NCBI GenBank assembly: GCA_018714545.1
Contig: DVNG01000114.1
Coordinates: 1 to 27,376 of the forward strand
From: Limousia pullorum
GTDB lineage: Bacteria > Bacillota > Clostridia > Oscillospirales > Acutalibacteraceae
Length of the DNA stretch: 27,376 bases
Reading direction: 5' to 3'
The notes under the pieces are model-generated. The model worked only from the letters and a program-made list of their open reading frames with translations, was not told the DNA's origin and searched no databases. Position 1 is the stretch's first letter. Each line of letters opens with the position of its first letter. A program made the position numbers and the translations under genes. This document shows positions 1 through 6,992 of this stretch, in pieces.

Positions 1-284
1 AATTTGTGTTCACAGATTAAGGTTATAATTATAATTAAGGTTTATATTGTATAATAAAAATAAAAGTTGGAGTTAATTTTATTCTAAAAATTTTGTGAAA
101 GTTTTGAGAAACATCCCATAAGATATTTTGCAAAAGAATTATATAATCGAACAATAAGGAATATAATTTTATTTTGTTATTGTTATAGATAATTTAAAAA
201 ATATTGTTATAATAAGTTTCGAAGAATTTTAAAATCCTATTTAAGGCTTGCATAATATTTTTAAATTTTACATGTTTTTGGTAT
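1..284. other. AT-rich non-coding left edge
   Basis: Very AT-rich sequence upstream of the first gene. No convincing start codon with a ribosome binding site, RNA gene or strong hairpin was seen on either strand. It is probably just the intergenic region behind the first promoter. Confidence 0.6.
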
Positions 285-312
285 TAGACATTATTGAAAT
301 TTAGGGTATAAT
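285..312 (+). promoter_or_regulatory. Sigma-A type promoter for the C39 peptidase gene
   Basis: TAGACA (285-290), a 16-nt spacer and a consensus TATAAT (307-312) lie about 40 nt before the ATG at 354. An AAAGGGA ribosome binding site is at 338-344. Read directly from sequence; activity is inferred. Confidence 0.6.
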
Positions 313-353
313 AGAGTTGACGGCAACTTAAATTTTGAAAAGGGAAACTAAAA

Positions 354-1208
354 ATGAAGAATAAGCATACTTTTGGCGGTATATGTATTTTGTCTTTAGT
401 TTTCATAGCTGTAGGATCTTTTTTGATTGTAAATTATTTAAGCAATCATCTGACTTTTAATAATTACATAGAGGTTGCACAAACTAATCCAAACAATATA
501 GAAACTTCAGAGGAAGGAACATCATCGCTTCACTCAGGTGAAAATACAGATGTTAATGAAAATCATACAAAAACTACCGAGCCGACAACAGAAGCTAAAA
601 GCTCATATGTTATAGATAATTTTGAGTCAATAATACAGACACCTGAACTTCCCACAGGTTGCGAAATAACAGCTTTAACAATGGTTCTTAACTATTATGG
701 TTATGATGCAGATAAAGTTGTAATGGCTACAGAGTATCTGCCTATTGCACCGACATATTTCTATTACGACAGCGAAGGTAACTTGTATGGCCCTGACCTT
801 AATAACTACTTTATAGGTGATCCTACCACCACCGGCGGATATATCTGCGGAACCGGAGCGATTACCACGGCTGCAGATGACTATCTTGAAGATGTGGGAA
901 GCTCAATGAGAGCGGTGGACATGACCGGTTCAACGCCTGAAGAACTTTACCAGCTTGTAAGCGAAGATACCCCAGTGGTTGTGTGGGTAACTATTTACAT
1001 GGTGGAAAGATCCGGTGTAAGCGGTTGGTATACTGAAAGCGGAGAATACGTTGACTGGAGTACCAGCGACCACGGAGCAGTTCTCATAGGATATTCGGAA
1101 GATACTGTAACTATCGCTGACCCGATTTCCGGAATAGTTGAATATGACAGAGCCGCATTTGAAAGCGTATTTGAATCACGTGGCAATAAATGCGTAATAT
1201 TGGAATGA
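354..1208 (+). CDS. Membrane-anchored or secreted C39-family cysteine peptidase
   Basis: A 284-residue protein. Residues 9-29 form a hydrophobic signal or anchor segment, so the rest should lie outside the membrane. Residues 45-85 are a Ser/Thr/Glu/Asn-rich linker of low complexity. The catalytic part (about 90-284) matches the Peptidase_C39_2 pattern: an ELPTGCE motif with the nucleophile Cys103 and nearby Gln95, then His240 in SDHGAVLIGY and Asp256 in IADP, which complete a Cys-His-Asp triad. The family includes bacteriocin-leader peptidases and many secreted proteins of unknown substrate. No ABC transporter domain is fused and no exporter gene is adjacent, so a bacteriocin-processing role is not supported. 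The start at 354 is chosen for its AAAGGGA site. The gene stands alone, with its own promoter and a terminator shared with the convergent regulator gene. Family is confident; substrate unknown. Confidence 0.85.
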   Translation: MKNKHTFGGICILSLVFIAVGSFLIVNYLSNHLTFNNYIEVAQTNPNNIETSEEGTSSLHSGENTDVNENHTKTTEPTTEAKSSYVIDNFESIIQTPELPTGCEITALTMVLNYYGYDADKVVMATEYLPIAPTYFYYDSEGNLYGPDLNNYFIGDPTTTGGYICGTGAITTAADDYLEDVGSSMRAVDMTGSTPEELYQLVSEDTPVVVWVTIYMVERSGVSGWYTESGEYVDWSTSDHGAVLIGYSEDTVTIADPISGIVEYDRAAFESVFESRGNKCVILE

Positions 1209-1229
1209 TGATTTCCATATAAAAGTGAA

Positions 1230-1263
1230 AGCACTATACTCATTTAGGGTATAGTGCTTTTTT
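1230..1263. terminator. Bidirectional intrinsic terminator
   Basis: Arms AGCACTATAC (1230-1239) and GTATAGTGCT (1249-1258) form a perfect 10-bp stem with a 9-nt loop and a T-run after it. It sits between two convergent genes; the A-rich left flank (AAAAGTGAA) makes use from both sides plausible. Confidence 0.85.
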
Positions 1264-1278
1264 ATGTATATAAGATTT

Positions 1279-2298
1279 TTATTTTGGTGAAGAACAGCTT
1301 TCACGTTCGATAATTCTGTGAGGAACAATAATCTTTGTTGCCAGCAAATCAGGGTTTTCAATATGATTTATTATCTGTGATGCTGCTTCAATTCCCAACT
1401 GCAATGCGTTTATGTCAACGCTTGTAAGCTGAGGATGGCAAAGATGAGATAAAAGAGAATCGTTAAAAGACGCAACAGACAAGTCATCTGGAACTTTGAG
1501 TCCCAAAGTATATGCGGTACTTATCAAAAGAGTAGCCAAAACATCATCGCTAGTAACTATTGCGGTCGGTCTGTCTTCAAGTGTAAGGAGCTCTTTTATT
1601 TTATCATTGTTGTAATCCGGAATTCCTGAACACTCTACAATGTACTGTGAGTTCATTGGTATAGAATTTTCAGTAAGGGCAAGCATATAGCCGCTTTTTC
1701 TGTCTTGGGAAAAATTATATTCCGAGTCGCTTGAAATGTATCCGATTTTTCTGTGGCCTTTGCTTATCAAAAGATTTGTAAGCTCACGGCTTGCCTGAAT
1801 ATTGTCGTTGTCAACATATATTGCGTCGCTTAAATCTTTAGTGGCTTTACCGATAAGCACATAGAGAATACCTTCGGAGTTCAAATATTTAATTACAGGG
1901 TCGTCATGGCGTGAATAAAGCAGGATAAAGCCTTCTACACGACCGCCTTTTACCATGGACTGGACGGTTTGTAAAAGCTCTTCGTCATTTTGACCTGTGA
2001 TAATCGTATTCATGTATTGTTTTTGATTGCAGAACAAGCCTATGCCTCGTATTGCTTCAAGGTAGAAAGATTTTTGATAAACATCATAATCGGAAGATGG
2101 AAGAAGAATCCCGAAAGTTTTGGAATTTTGAGTTGCAAGGCTTGTTGCCTGAAAATTAGGTTCATATCCAAGTTCTGCCATGGCTTTGCGCACACGTTCT
2201 TTTGTACGCTGGCTTATAGAGGGATGATTGCTGCATGTTCTCGAAACAGTTGATGGGGAAACACCTGCAAGTTTTGCTACATCTGAAATTGTTGCCAT
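1279..2298 (-). CDS. malR: LacI-family transcriptional regulator, MalR-like
   Basis: A 339-residue protein. Residues 1-50 are a LacI helix-turn-helix with hinge (ISDVAKLAGVSPSTVSR); the remainder is a periplasmic-binding-protein-like ligand domain with the usual family landmarks (GHRKIGYI, RPTAIVTSDDVLA, PDDLSVASFNDS, HPQLTSVDIN). The start at 2298 gives MATISDV and lies 11 nt after AAAGGAG; an upstream in-frame ATG at 2322 has no such site and adds residues the family lacks. It is divergent from a maltose PTS operon, the same arrangement as malR/malT in Enterococcus and streptococci, so it most likely represses that operon until a maltose-type ligand binds. Its own promoter is a perfect consensus (2337-2365). 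The half-site TTTGCGCAAC (2301-2310) next to its start codon resembles the operator at 2545-2560, hinting at autoregulation. The effector is inferred from context only. Confidence 0.85.
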   Translation of the reverse strand: MATISDVAKLAGVSPSTVSRTCSNHPSISQRTKERVRKAMAELGYEPNFQATSLATQNSKTFGILLPSSDYDVYQKSFYLEAIRGIGLFCNQKQYMNTIITGQNDEELLQTVQSMVKGGRVEGFILLYSRHDDPVIKYLNSEGILYVLIGKATKDLSDAIYVDNDNIQASRELTNLLISKGHRKIGYISSDSEYNFSQDRKSGYMLALTENSIPMNSQYIVECSGIPDYNNDKIKELLTLEDRPTAIVTSDDVLATLLISTAYTLGLKVPDDLSVASFNDSLLSHLCHPQLTSVDINALQLGIEAASQIINHIENPDLLATKIIVPHRIIERESCSSPK

Positions 2299-2336
2299 GA
2301 TTTGCGCAACTCCTTTATGCAAAAAATTATGAAATA

Positions 2337-2365
2337 ATTATATCTCTTTCAACGAAACTTGTCAA
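2337..2365 (-). promoter_or_regulatory. Consensus sigma-A promoter of malR
   Basis: On the minus strand TTGACA (2365-2360), exactly 17 nt, then TATAAT (2342-2337). Both hexamers match consensus fully. The -35 box is embedded in the 9-nt palindrome CTTGTCAAG (2358-2366), and AACG occurs on both sides of it in opposite orientations (2351, 2371 region), which could be a regulator site. Confidence 0.8.
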
Positions 2366-2498
2366 GAAAACGTTGAGTTTTTATGAGATATTATGAAATG
2401 GTTTTATGCGGTTATTAAATATCCAAAATCTAGATTAGTTAAATTGAATAAAAAATATCATTTGTTATTGTAAAAAAGAGAGAAATAGAAAAAAGTAC

Positions 2499-2527
2499 TT
2501 GAAAAATAGATTTTGCAGTAGTACAAT
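2499..2527 (+). promoter_or_regulatory. Sigma-A promoter of the maltose PTS operon
   Basis: TTGAAA (2499-2504), a 17-nt spacer and TACAAT (2522-2527) predict a start near 2534. The transcript would carry a leader of about 320 nt before the PTS gene. Confidence 0.75.
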
Positions 2528-2534
2528 CAAGTTA

Positions 2535-2560
2535 TGAAAGCGATTGCGTAAATTTGCGCA
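2535..2560 (+). promoter_or_regulatory. Overlapping cre-like box and MalR-type operator
   Basis: TGCGTAAATTTGCGCA (2545-2560) is a 16-nt palindrome with one mismatched pair, close to the CGCAAA-centred operators described for MalR in streptococci. TGAAAGCGATTGCG (2535-2548) overlaps it and fits the CcpA cre consensus TGWAANCGNTNWCA at all but two fixed positions. Both sit at about +1 to +27 of the predicted transcript, a position suited to roadblock repression. Binding is inferred, not shown. Confidence 0.6.
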
Positions 2561-2597
2561 ACGGATTGCACAAATAAAATTAAAGGAGGTTGAAAAG

Positions 2598-2756
2598 GTG
2601 TTTGGGAAAGGTTTCAGGTTGTATTCAGCATCGCTTAAATGCAAAACAGTTCCGTTTAAAATGTTCTTGATGCTTTCTTTTGCATATTTTGCGGGGAAAG
2701 AAAGCAGTAAAAAATGTGCAGTCCGGCTGTTTGCGTTGGCGGAAAACACAAATTAA
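2598..2756 (+). CDS. Possible 52-residue leader ORF in the PTS 5' leader
   Basis: A GTG start at 2598 follows a strong AAAGGAGG site (2583-2590) by 7 nt and opens 52 codons ending in TAA at 2756. The product begins MFGKGFRLYS, contains a short hydrophobic stretch (about residues 20-31, MFLMLSFAYFAG) and is Lys/Arg-rich. I recognise no family. It lies wholly between the operon promoter and the PTS gene, 100 nt before the next start. It could be a regulatory leader peptide, a tiny membrane protein, or a chance frame behind a purine-rich stretch. A TTG further upstream (2544) has no binding site and would overlap the operator, so it was not used. Confidence 0.35.
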   Translation: MFGKGFRLYSASLKCKTVPFKMFLMLSFAYFAGKESSKKCAVRLFALAENTN

Positions 2757-2856
2757 AAGTTTTGTGTTAAAACATGGAAGTAAAACGGAAATAGAAAATG
2801 TTTGACTTCTGAATGGTTACATATTATCTAAGAGAGGTAAAGGTTGGTGACAGGTC

Positions 2857-4605
2857 ATGTCAATAGGCAGTAAGACAAAAGAAAAAAACAAAACTGACAA
2901 GGCTCTTGATAAAAAAATTAAATCTGCTCAGGAGCAGTCAAAAAAGATTTCAAAGAAAAAATTCGTAAATTTTGAATTTCTGCAAAAATTGGGCAAAGCG
3001 ATGATGGTTGTTATTGCAGTTATGCCTGCGGCAGGTTTGATGATTTCCTTGGGAAGCATGGTTCAGATTTTCGGAAAAGACAATTCAACAGCCATGTGGA
3101 TAGGAAATATTGTTTCCAATATCGGATGGGGCGTTATTAACAACCTCAGTCTGTTGTTTGCGGTTGCAATAGGTGGTTCTTGGGCTAAGGAACGTGCAGG
3201 CGGAGCATTTGCGGCATCCATTGCATTTATTCTTATCAACCTGCTTACAGGTTCTTTCTTTGGTGTTACAAGCGATATGCTTACAGCAGAGGGAGCAACA
3301 ACACACACATTGTTCGGACAGGAAATTCCGGTTGCAGATTACTTCACATCTGTTTTGGGAGCACCTGCTCTTAACATGGGAGTATTTATAGGAATTATCT
3401 CAGGATTTGTAGGCGCTGTTGTTTACAATAAGTACTACAATTTCAGAAAGCTTCCGGACGCACTTTCATTCTTTAACGGCAAAAGATTTGTTCCGTTGGT
3501 TGTAATGGTTTGGTCAGTGGTAATCGCTATTGTTCTTGCAATAGTTTGGCCGCTTATTCAGGGCGGAATCAATTCCTTTGGTATCTGGATTGCAAATTCA
3601 TCAGAAACATCTCCTATCCTTGCACCGTTTGTTTACGGAACATTGGAAAGATTGCTTCTCCCATTTGGATTGCATCACATGCTGACAATTCCAATGAACT
3701 ACACATCATTCGGTGGTACATATACAATTCTTACAGGAACAAATGCAGGAACACAGGTATTCGGACAGGATCCATTGTGGCTTGCATGGGTTACAGACCT
3801 TGTAAATCTCAAAAATCAGGGCGATATGGCTGGCTATCAGGAGCTTTTAACAACTGTTACACCTGCAAGATTTAAGGTTGGACAGATGATCGGTGCAACA
3901 GGATTGCTTATAGGTATCGGTGTGGGAATGTACAAGTGCATTGACCCGGATAAGAGAAAGAAATATACTTCAATGTTCCTTTCAACAATCGTTGCAGTTC
4001 TTCTTACAGGTGTTACAGAGCCTTTGGAATTTATGTTTATGTTCTGCGCAATTCCTCTTTACATTGTTTATGCTATTCTTCAGGGTATTGCATTTGCCCT
4101 TGCAGGAGTTATCCATTTAAGACTTCACTCATTCGGAAACCTTGAGCTTATAAGCAGACTTCCGATGTCATTCAGCGCAGGTCTTGGCTGGGATGTATTC
4201 AACTTTGTAATCTGCGTAATAGTATTCTTTGTTGTAGGATATTTCGTATCAAAGTTCATGATTAAGAAATTTAACTTTGCAACTCCGGGAAGACTCGGCA
4301 ACTATATTGACGATGATGTTCAATCAGAAGACGTTTCCGAAGACCAGGGCAAAGCAAAGACAGGAGCTGCAGGAAGTAAGGCTGAAAGAATTATTGCATT
4401 GCTTGGCGGAAGAGAAAACATTGTTGATGTTGACGCTTGCATGACAAGACTCCGTGTTACAGTAAAAAATCCTGATTTGGTTGCTGAACTGAGCGACTGG
4501 AAAAATGAGGGAGCTTTGGGACTTGTAAGAAAAGACACAGGTATTCAAGCTATATACGGCCCGAAAGCCGATGTTATTAAATCCGATATTCTGGATATTT
4601 TGTGA
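2857..4605 (+). CDS. malT: PTS transporter subunit IICB, glucose/maltose family (MalT-like)
   Basis: A 582-residue membrane permease of the phosphotransferase system that would import and phosphorylate a glucosyl sugar, most likely maltose. Residues 1-40 are an unusual lysine-rich cytoplasmic extension. Residues 41 to about 480 are the EIIC channel with about ten hydrophobic segments; the conserved GVTEPLEF substrate loop is at 385-392. An acidic linker leads to the EIIB domain (about 505-582), whose phospho-cysteine is Cys528 in DACMTRLRV. There is no EIIA domain, so a separate glucose-type EIIA must donate the phosphate. Genus-level cues are the neighbours: a MalR-like repressor upstream, and MapP-, MalQ- and GlgP-type genes downstream. 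The start at 2857 is weakly supported (AAAGG at 2840-2844). The stop overlaps a possible GTG start of the next gene, implying translational coupling. A glucose or trehalose transporter cannot be excluded from the sequence alone. Confidence 0.88.
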   Translation: MSIGSKTKEKNKTDKALDKKIKSAQEQSKKISKKKFVNFEFLQKLGKAMMVVIAVMPAAGLMISLGSMVQIFGKDNSTAMWIGNIVSNIGWGVINNLSLLFAVAIGGSWAKERAGGAFAASIAFILINLLTGSFFGVTSDMLTAEGATTHTLFGQEIPVADYFTSVLGAPALNMGVFIGIISGFVGAVVYNKYYNFRKLPDALSFFNGKRFVPLVVMVWSVVIAIVLAIVWPLIQGGINSFGIWIANSSETSPILAPFVYGTLERLLLPFGLHHMLTIPMNYTSFGGTYTILTGTNAGTQVFGQDPLWLAWVTDLVNLKNQGDMAGYQELLTTVTPARFKVGQMIGATGLLIGIGVGMYKCIDPDKRKKYTSMFLSTIVAVLLTGVTEPLEFMFMFCAIPLYIVYAILQGIAFALAGVIHLRLHSFGNLELISRLPMSFSAGLGWDVFNFVICVIVFFVVGYFVSKFMIKKFNFATPGRLGNYIDDDVQSEDVSEDQGKAKTGAAGSKAERIIALLGGRENIVDVDACMTRLRVTVKNPDLVAELSDWKNEGALGLVRKDTGIQAIYGPKADVIKSDILDIL

Positions 4606-4610
4606 TTGTT

Positions 4611-5441
4611 ATGAAAATATTAACTTTAAACTGTCATAGTCTTGAAGAAGAAAACTATCAGGACAAACTTTTAGAATTCGCCCAATGGACTGCAAAGGAA
4701 AAACCTGACATAGTTGCTTTGCAGGAGGTTAATCAGTCAATCGAAGCTAAAGCGGTTTCTTCGGAAGCCGCATACGGCTTCACCTCCGACGAAAAGGATT
4801 TAATTCTTAAAAGCGACAACCACGCCTATAATTTGGCAAAGCTTTTGAGTGAATTGGGATATCCCATGTACTGGACATGGACGCCGGCAAAAATAGGTTA
4901 TGGAAAATATCAGGAGGGTTTGGCGATTTTCTCGTCTATGCCATTTAAAAAGACAACCCAGCGCTATACAACACATTCAAAAGAATTTGAAAACTGGAAA
5001 GTAAGAAAAGCGCTTTCAGTTGTTTGTGATGTAAATGGGAGAGATATGCAGTTTGTTACCGTACATATGGGCTGGTGGGAGGATAAGGAAGAACCTTTCA
5101 CCGATCAGTGGGAATCACTGGAAAAAATAGTTGAAAAGAATATGGAATGTTTTGTTATGGGTGACTTTAACAGTCCGGCTTCGGTTTCAGGCGGAGGATA
5201 CGACTATATCACAGCTAAAGGCTGGAATGATACGTATAATCTGGCTGAACTAAAAGATGAGGGTTACACAGTATGCAAAAAAATAGATGGCTGGAAAGAT
5301 AAAGACACAGACGGCAAAATGAGAATAGATTTTATCTTTACAAACGAAAACACAAACGTGGAAAAATCCGTGGTTGTCTTTAACGGAACTAACGGTAATG
5401 TGGTTTCGGATCATTACGGTGTAATGATTACTTTAAAGTGA
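4611..5441 (+). CDS. mapP: EEP-fold phosphatase, probable maltose-6'-phosphate phosphatase
   Basis: A 276-residue soluble protein of the endonuclease/exonuclease/phosphatase superfamily. The metal and catalytic residues are all present: Asn7 (LNCHS), Glu39 (ALQEVNQ), His152 (VHMGWW), Asp185 and Asn187 (GDFNSP), Asp240 (RIDFIF) and Asp267-His268 (SDHYG). In Enterococcus faecalis a protein of this superfamily, MapP, is encoded next to the maltose PTS gene malT and removes phosphate from maltose 6'-phosphate; the identical position here, between a MalT-like PTS and malQ, makes that the best call. A nuclease would be hard to explain in this operon. The ATG at 4611 (MKILTLNC) is preferred over a GTG at 4602 because it starts at the family's usual first strand. 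Almost no ribosome binding site is visible, so translation probably depends on ribosomes finishing the PTS gene. Confidence 0.78.
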   Translation: MKILTLNCHSLEEENYQDKLLEFAQWTAKEKPDIVALQEVNQSIEAKAVSSEAAYGFTSDEKDLILKSDNHAYNLAKLLSELGYPMYWTWTPAKIGYGKYQEGLAIFSSMPFKKTTQRYTTHSKEFENWKVRKALSVVCDVNGRDMQFVTVHMGWWEDKEEPFTDQWESLEKIVEKNMECFVMGDFNSPASVSGGGYDYITAKGWNDTYNLAELKDEGYTVCKKIDGWKDKDTDGKMRIDFIFTNENTNVEKSVVVFNGTNGNVVSDHYGVMITLK

Positions 5442-5450
5442 GAGGTGATT

Positions 5451-6953
5451 ATGTTGAGAGCAAGCGGTATTTTATTGTCAATAAGCAGCCTTCCGTCAAA
5501 TTACGGAATCGGTTGTTTTTCAAAGGAAGCATATGAATTTGTAGATAAGCTTTGTGAAGCGGGACAAAGCTTTTGGCAGATTCTTCCTTTAGGCCCTACA
5601 GGTTACGGCGACAGCCCTTATCAGTCATTTTCAACCTTTGCGGGAAATCCCTACTTTATAGATTTAGAAAAACTTATAAGGGACGGACTTTTGACAAAGG
5701 AAGAATGTGACGCTGTTGACTTTGGAGAAGACAACGAAAAAGTCGATTATGAAAAGCTTTACAAAGGAAGATACAAACTTTTGAAAAAGGCTTTTGAAAA
5801 TTCAAATATAAATGAAAATAACGCATTTAAAGAGTTTCAAAAGGAAAATTCATTCTGGCTTGAAGATTATGCCCTTTTTATGGCGGCGAAAGAAAAATAT
5901 GATAATCAAAGCTGGTACAACTGGGATAAAGAAATAAGACTCAGAGATAAAGAAGCTTTGGAAAAACTTAAAGAAGAATTAAAAGAACAGATTGATTTTC
6001 AAAAGTACATGCAGTTTGAGTTCTTTAGCCAATGGAAAGAGCTTAAAAGCTACGCAAATTCCAAAGGCATAAAAATCATCGGAGATATACCTATATATGT
6101 ATCCCTTGACTCCGCCGATGCATGGGCAAATCCACAGCTTTTTTACCTTGACAGCGATAATAAGCCGACAAGAATTGCCGGATGTCCTCCTGATGGTTTT
6201 TCTGCAACAGGACAGCTCTGGGGTAATCCTCTTTATAACTGGGATTACCACAAGGAAACAGGATTTAGCTGGTGGATAAAGAGAATTGAATACTGCTATA
6301 AGCTCTACGACATTTTGAGAATAGACCATTTCAGAGGATTTGACGAGTACTACAGTATTCCCTTTGGTGCAGAGTCAGCCATTGACGGAAGATGGGAAAA
6401 AGGCCCGGGTATTGAGCTTTTCAAGGCAGTTGAAGCAAAGCTTGGAAAAAGAGAGGTTATCGCAGAGGATTTAGGATATCTCACTGATTCAGTTAGAAAA
6501 CTTGTAGACGACTGCGGTTTCCCTGGAATGAAGGTGCTGGAATTTGCCTTTGACTCAAGAGATTCATCCGGTGCTCAGCACTATTTCCCATACAATTATA
6601 AAGAAAACTCTGTTGTATATACGGGAACACACGACAACGAAACCATTGCGGGATGGTTTAAAAATATAACAGAGGAAGAAAGAAACATGGCAAGGCTTTA
6701 TCTCAACAACAGATATACCCCTGAAAATGAGATTTACTGGGATTTTGTCTGCCTTGCAATGGCGTCGGTTTCCAAATGGTGCGTAATTCCAATGCAGGAT
6801 TATTTGGGACTTGACAACAGCGCAAGAATGAATACACCGTCAACCGTCAGCGTAAACTGGAAATGGAGATTGCCAAAATCAGCTTTTGACAAATCCCTTG
6901 CGGAAAAAATATATAGTATCACAGGATGCTATGGAAGACTTCCAAAGGATTAA
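5451..6953 (+). CDS. malQ: 4-alpha-glucanotransferase (amylomaltase, GH77)
   Basis: A 500-residue cytoplasmic enzyme that moves alpha-1,4-glucan chains between maltose or maltodextrin acceptors, releasing glucose and building longer chains. GH77 landmarks are complete: LPLGPTGYGDSPYQ near residue 45, the nucleophile Asp292 in RIDHFRG, the acid/base Glu339 in IAEDLG, and Asp395 in GTHDNE. These positions fall within one residue of the corresponding ones in the well-studied Thermus amylomaltase. Length is normal. The ATG at 5451 sits 5 nt after GAGAGG; a GTG at 5445 is too close to that site. It begins 9 nt after the preceding stop, and with GlgP downstream it gives the standard maltodextrin-degrading pair. 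Confidence 0.95.
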   Translation: MLRASGILLSISSLPSNYGIGCFSKEAYEFVDKLCEAGQSFWQILPLGPTGYGDSPYQSFSTFAGNPYFIDLEKLIRDGLLTKEECDAVDFGEDNEKVDYEKLYKGRYKLLKKAFENSNINENNAFKEFQKENSFWLEDYALFMAAKEKYDNQSWYNWDKEIRLRDKEALEKLKEELKEQIDFQKYMQFEFFSQWKELKSYANSKGIKIIGDIPIYVSLDSADAWANPQLFYLDSDNKPTRIAGCPPDGFSATGQLWGNPLYNWDYHKETGFSWWIKRIEYCYKLYDILRIDHFRGFDEYYSIPFGAESAIDGRWEKGPGIELFKAVEAKLGKREVIAEDLGYLTDSVRKLVDDCGFPGMKVLEFAFDSRDSSGAQHYFPYNYKENSVVYTGTHDNETIAGWFKNITEEERNMARLYLNNRYTPENEIYWDFVCLAMASVSKWCVIPMQDYLGLDNSARMNTPSTVSVNWKWRLPKSAFDKSLAEKIYSITGCYGRLPKD

Positions 6954-6992
6954 ATTTTTTGGATAAACCAATGTCTGAAAAGGAGATTGATT

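Noticed and set aside
354..1208. Bacteriocin leader-processing role for the C39 peptidase
   Set aside because: No ABC transporter domain, no adjacent exporter and no double-glycine precursor. The ABC operon is 11 kb away on the opposite strand.
2465..2749. Minus-strand frame of 94 codons in the PTS leader
   Set aside because: Low-complexity Phe/Leu-rich product of an AT-rich region with no ribosome binding site. It runs against the operon promoter and the small ORF.
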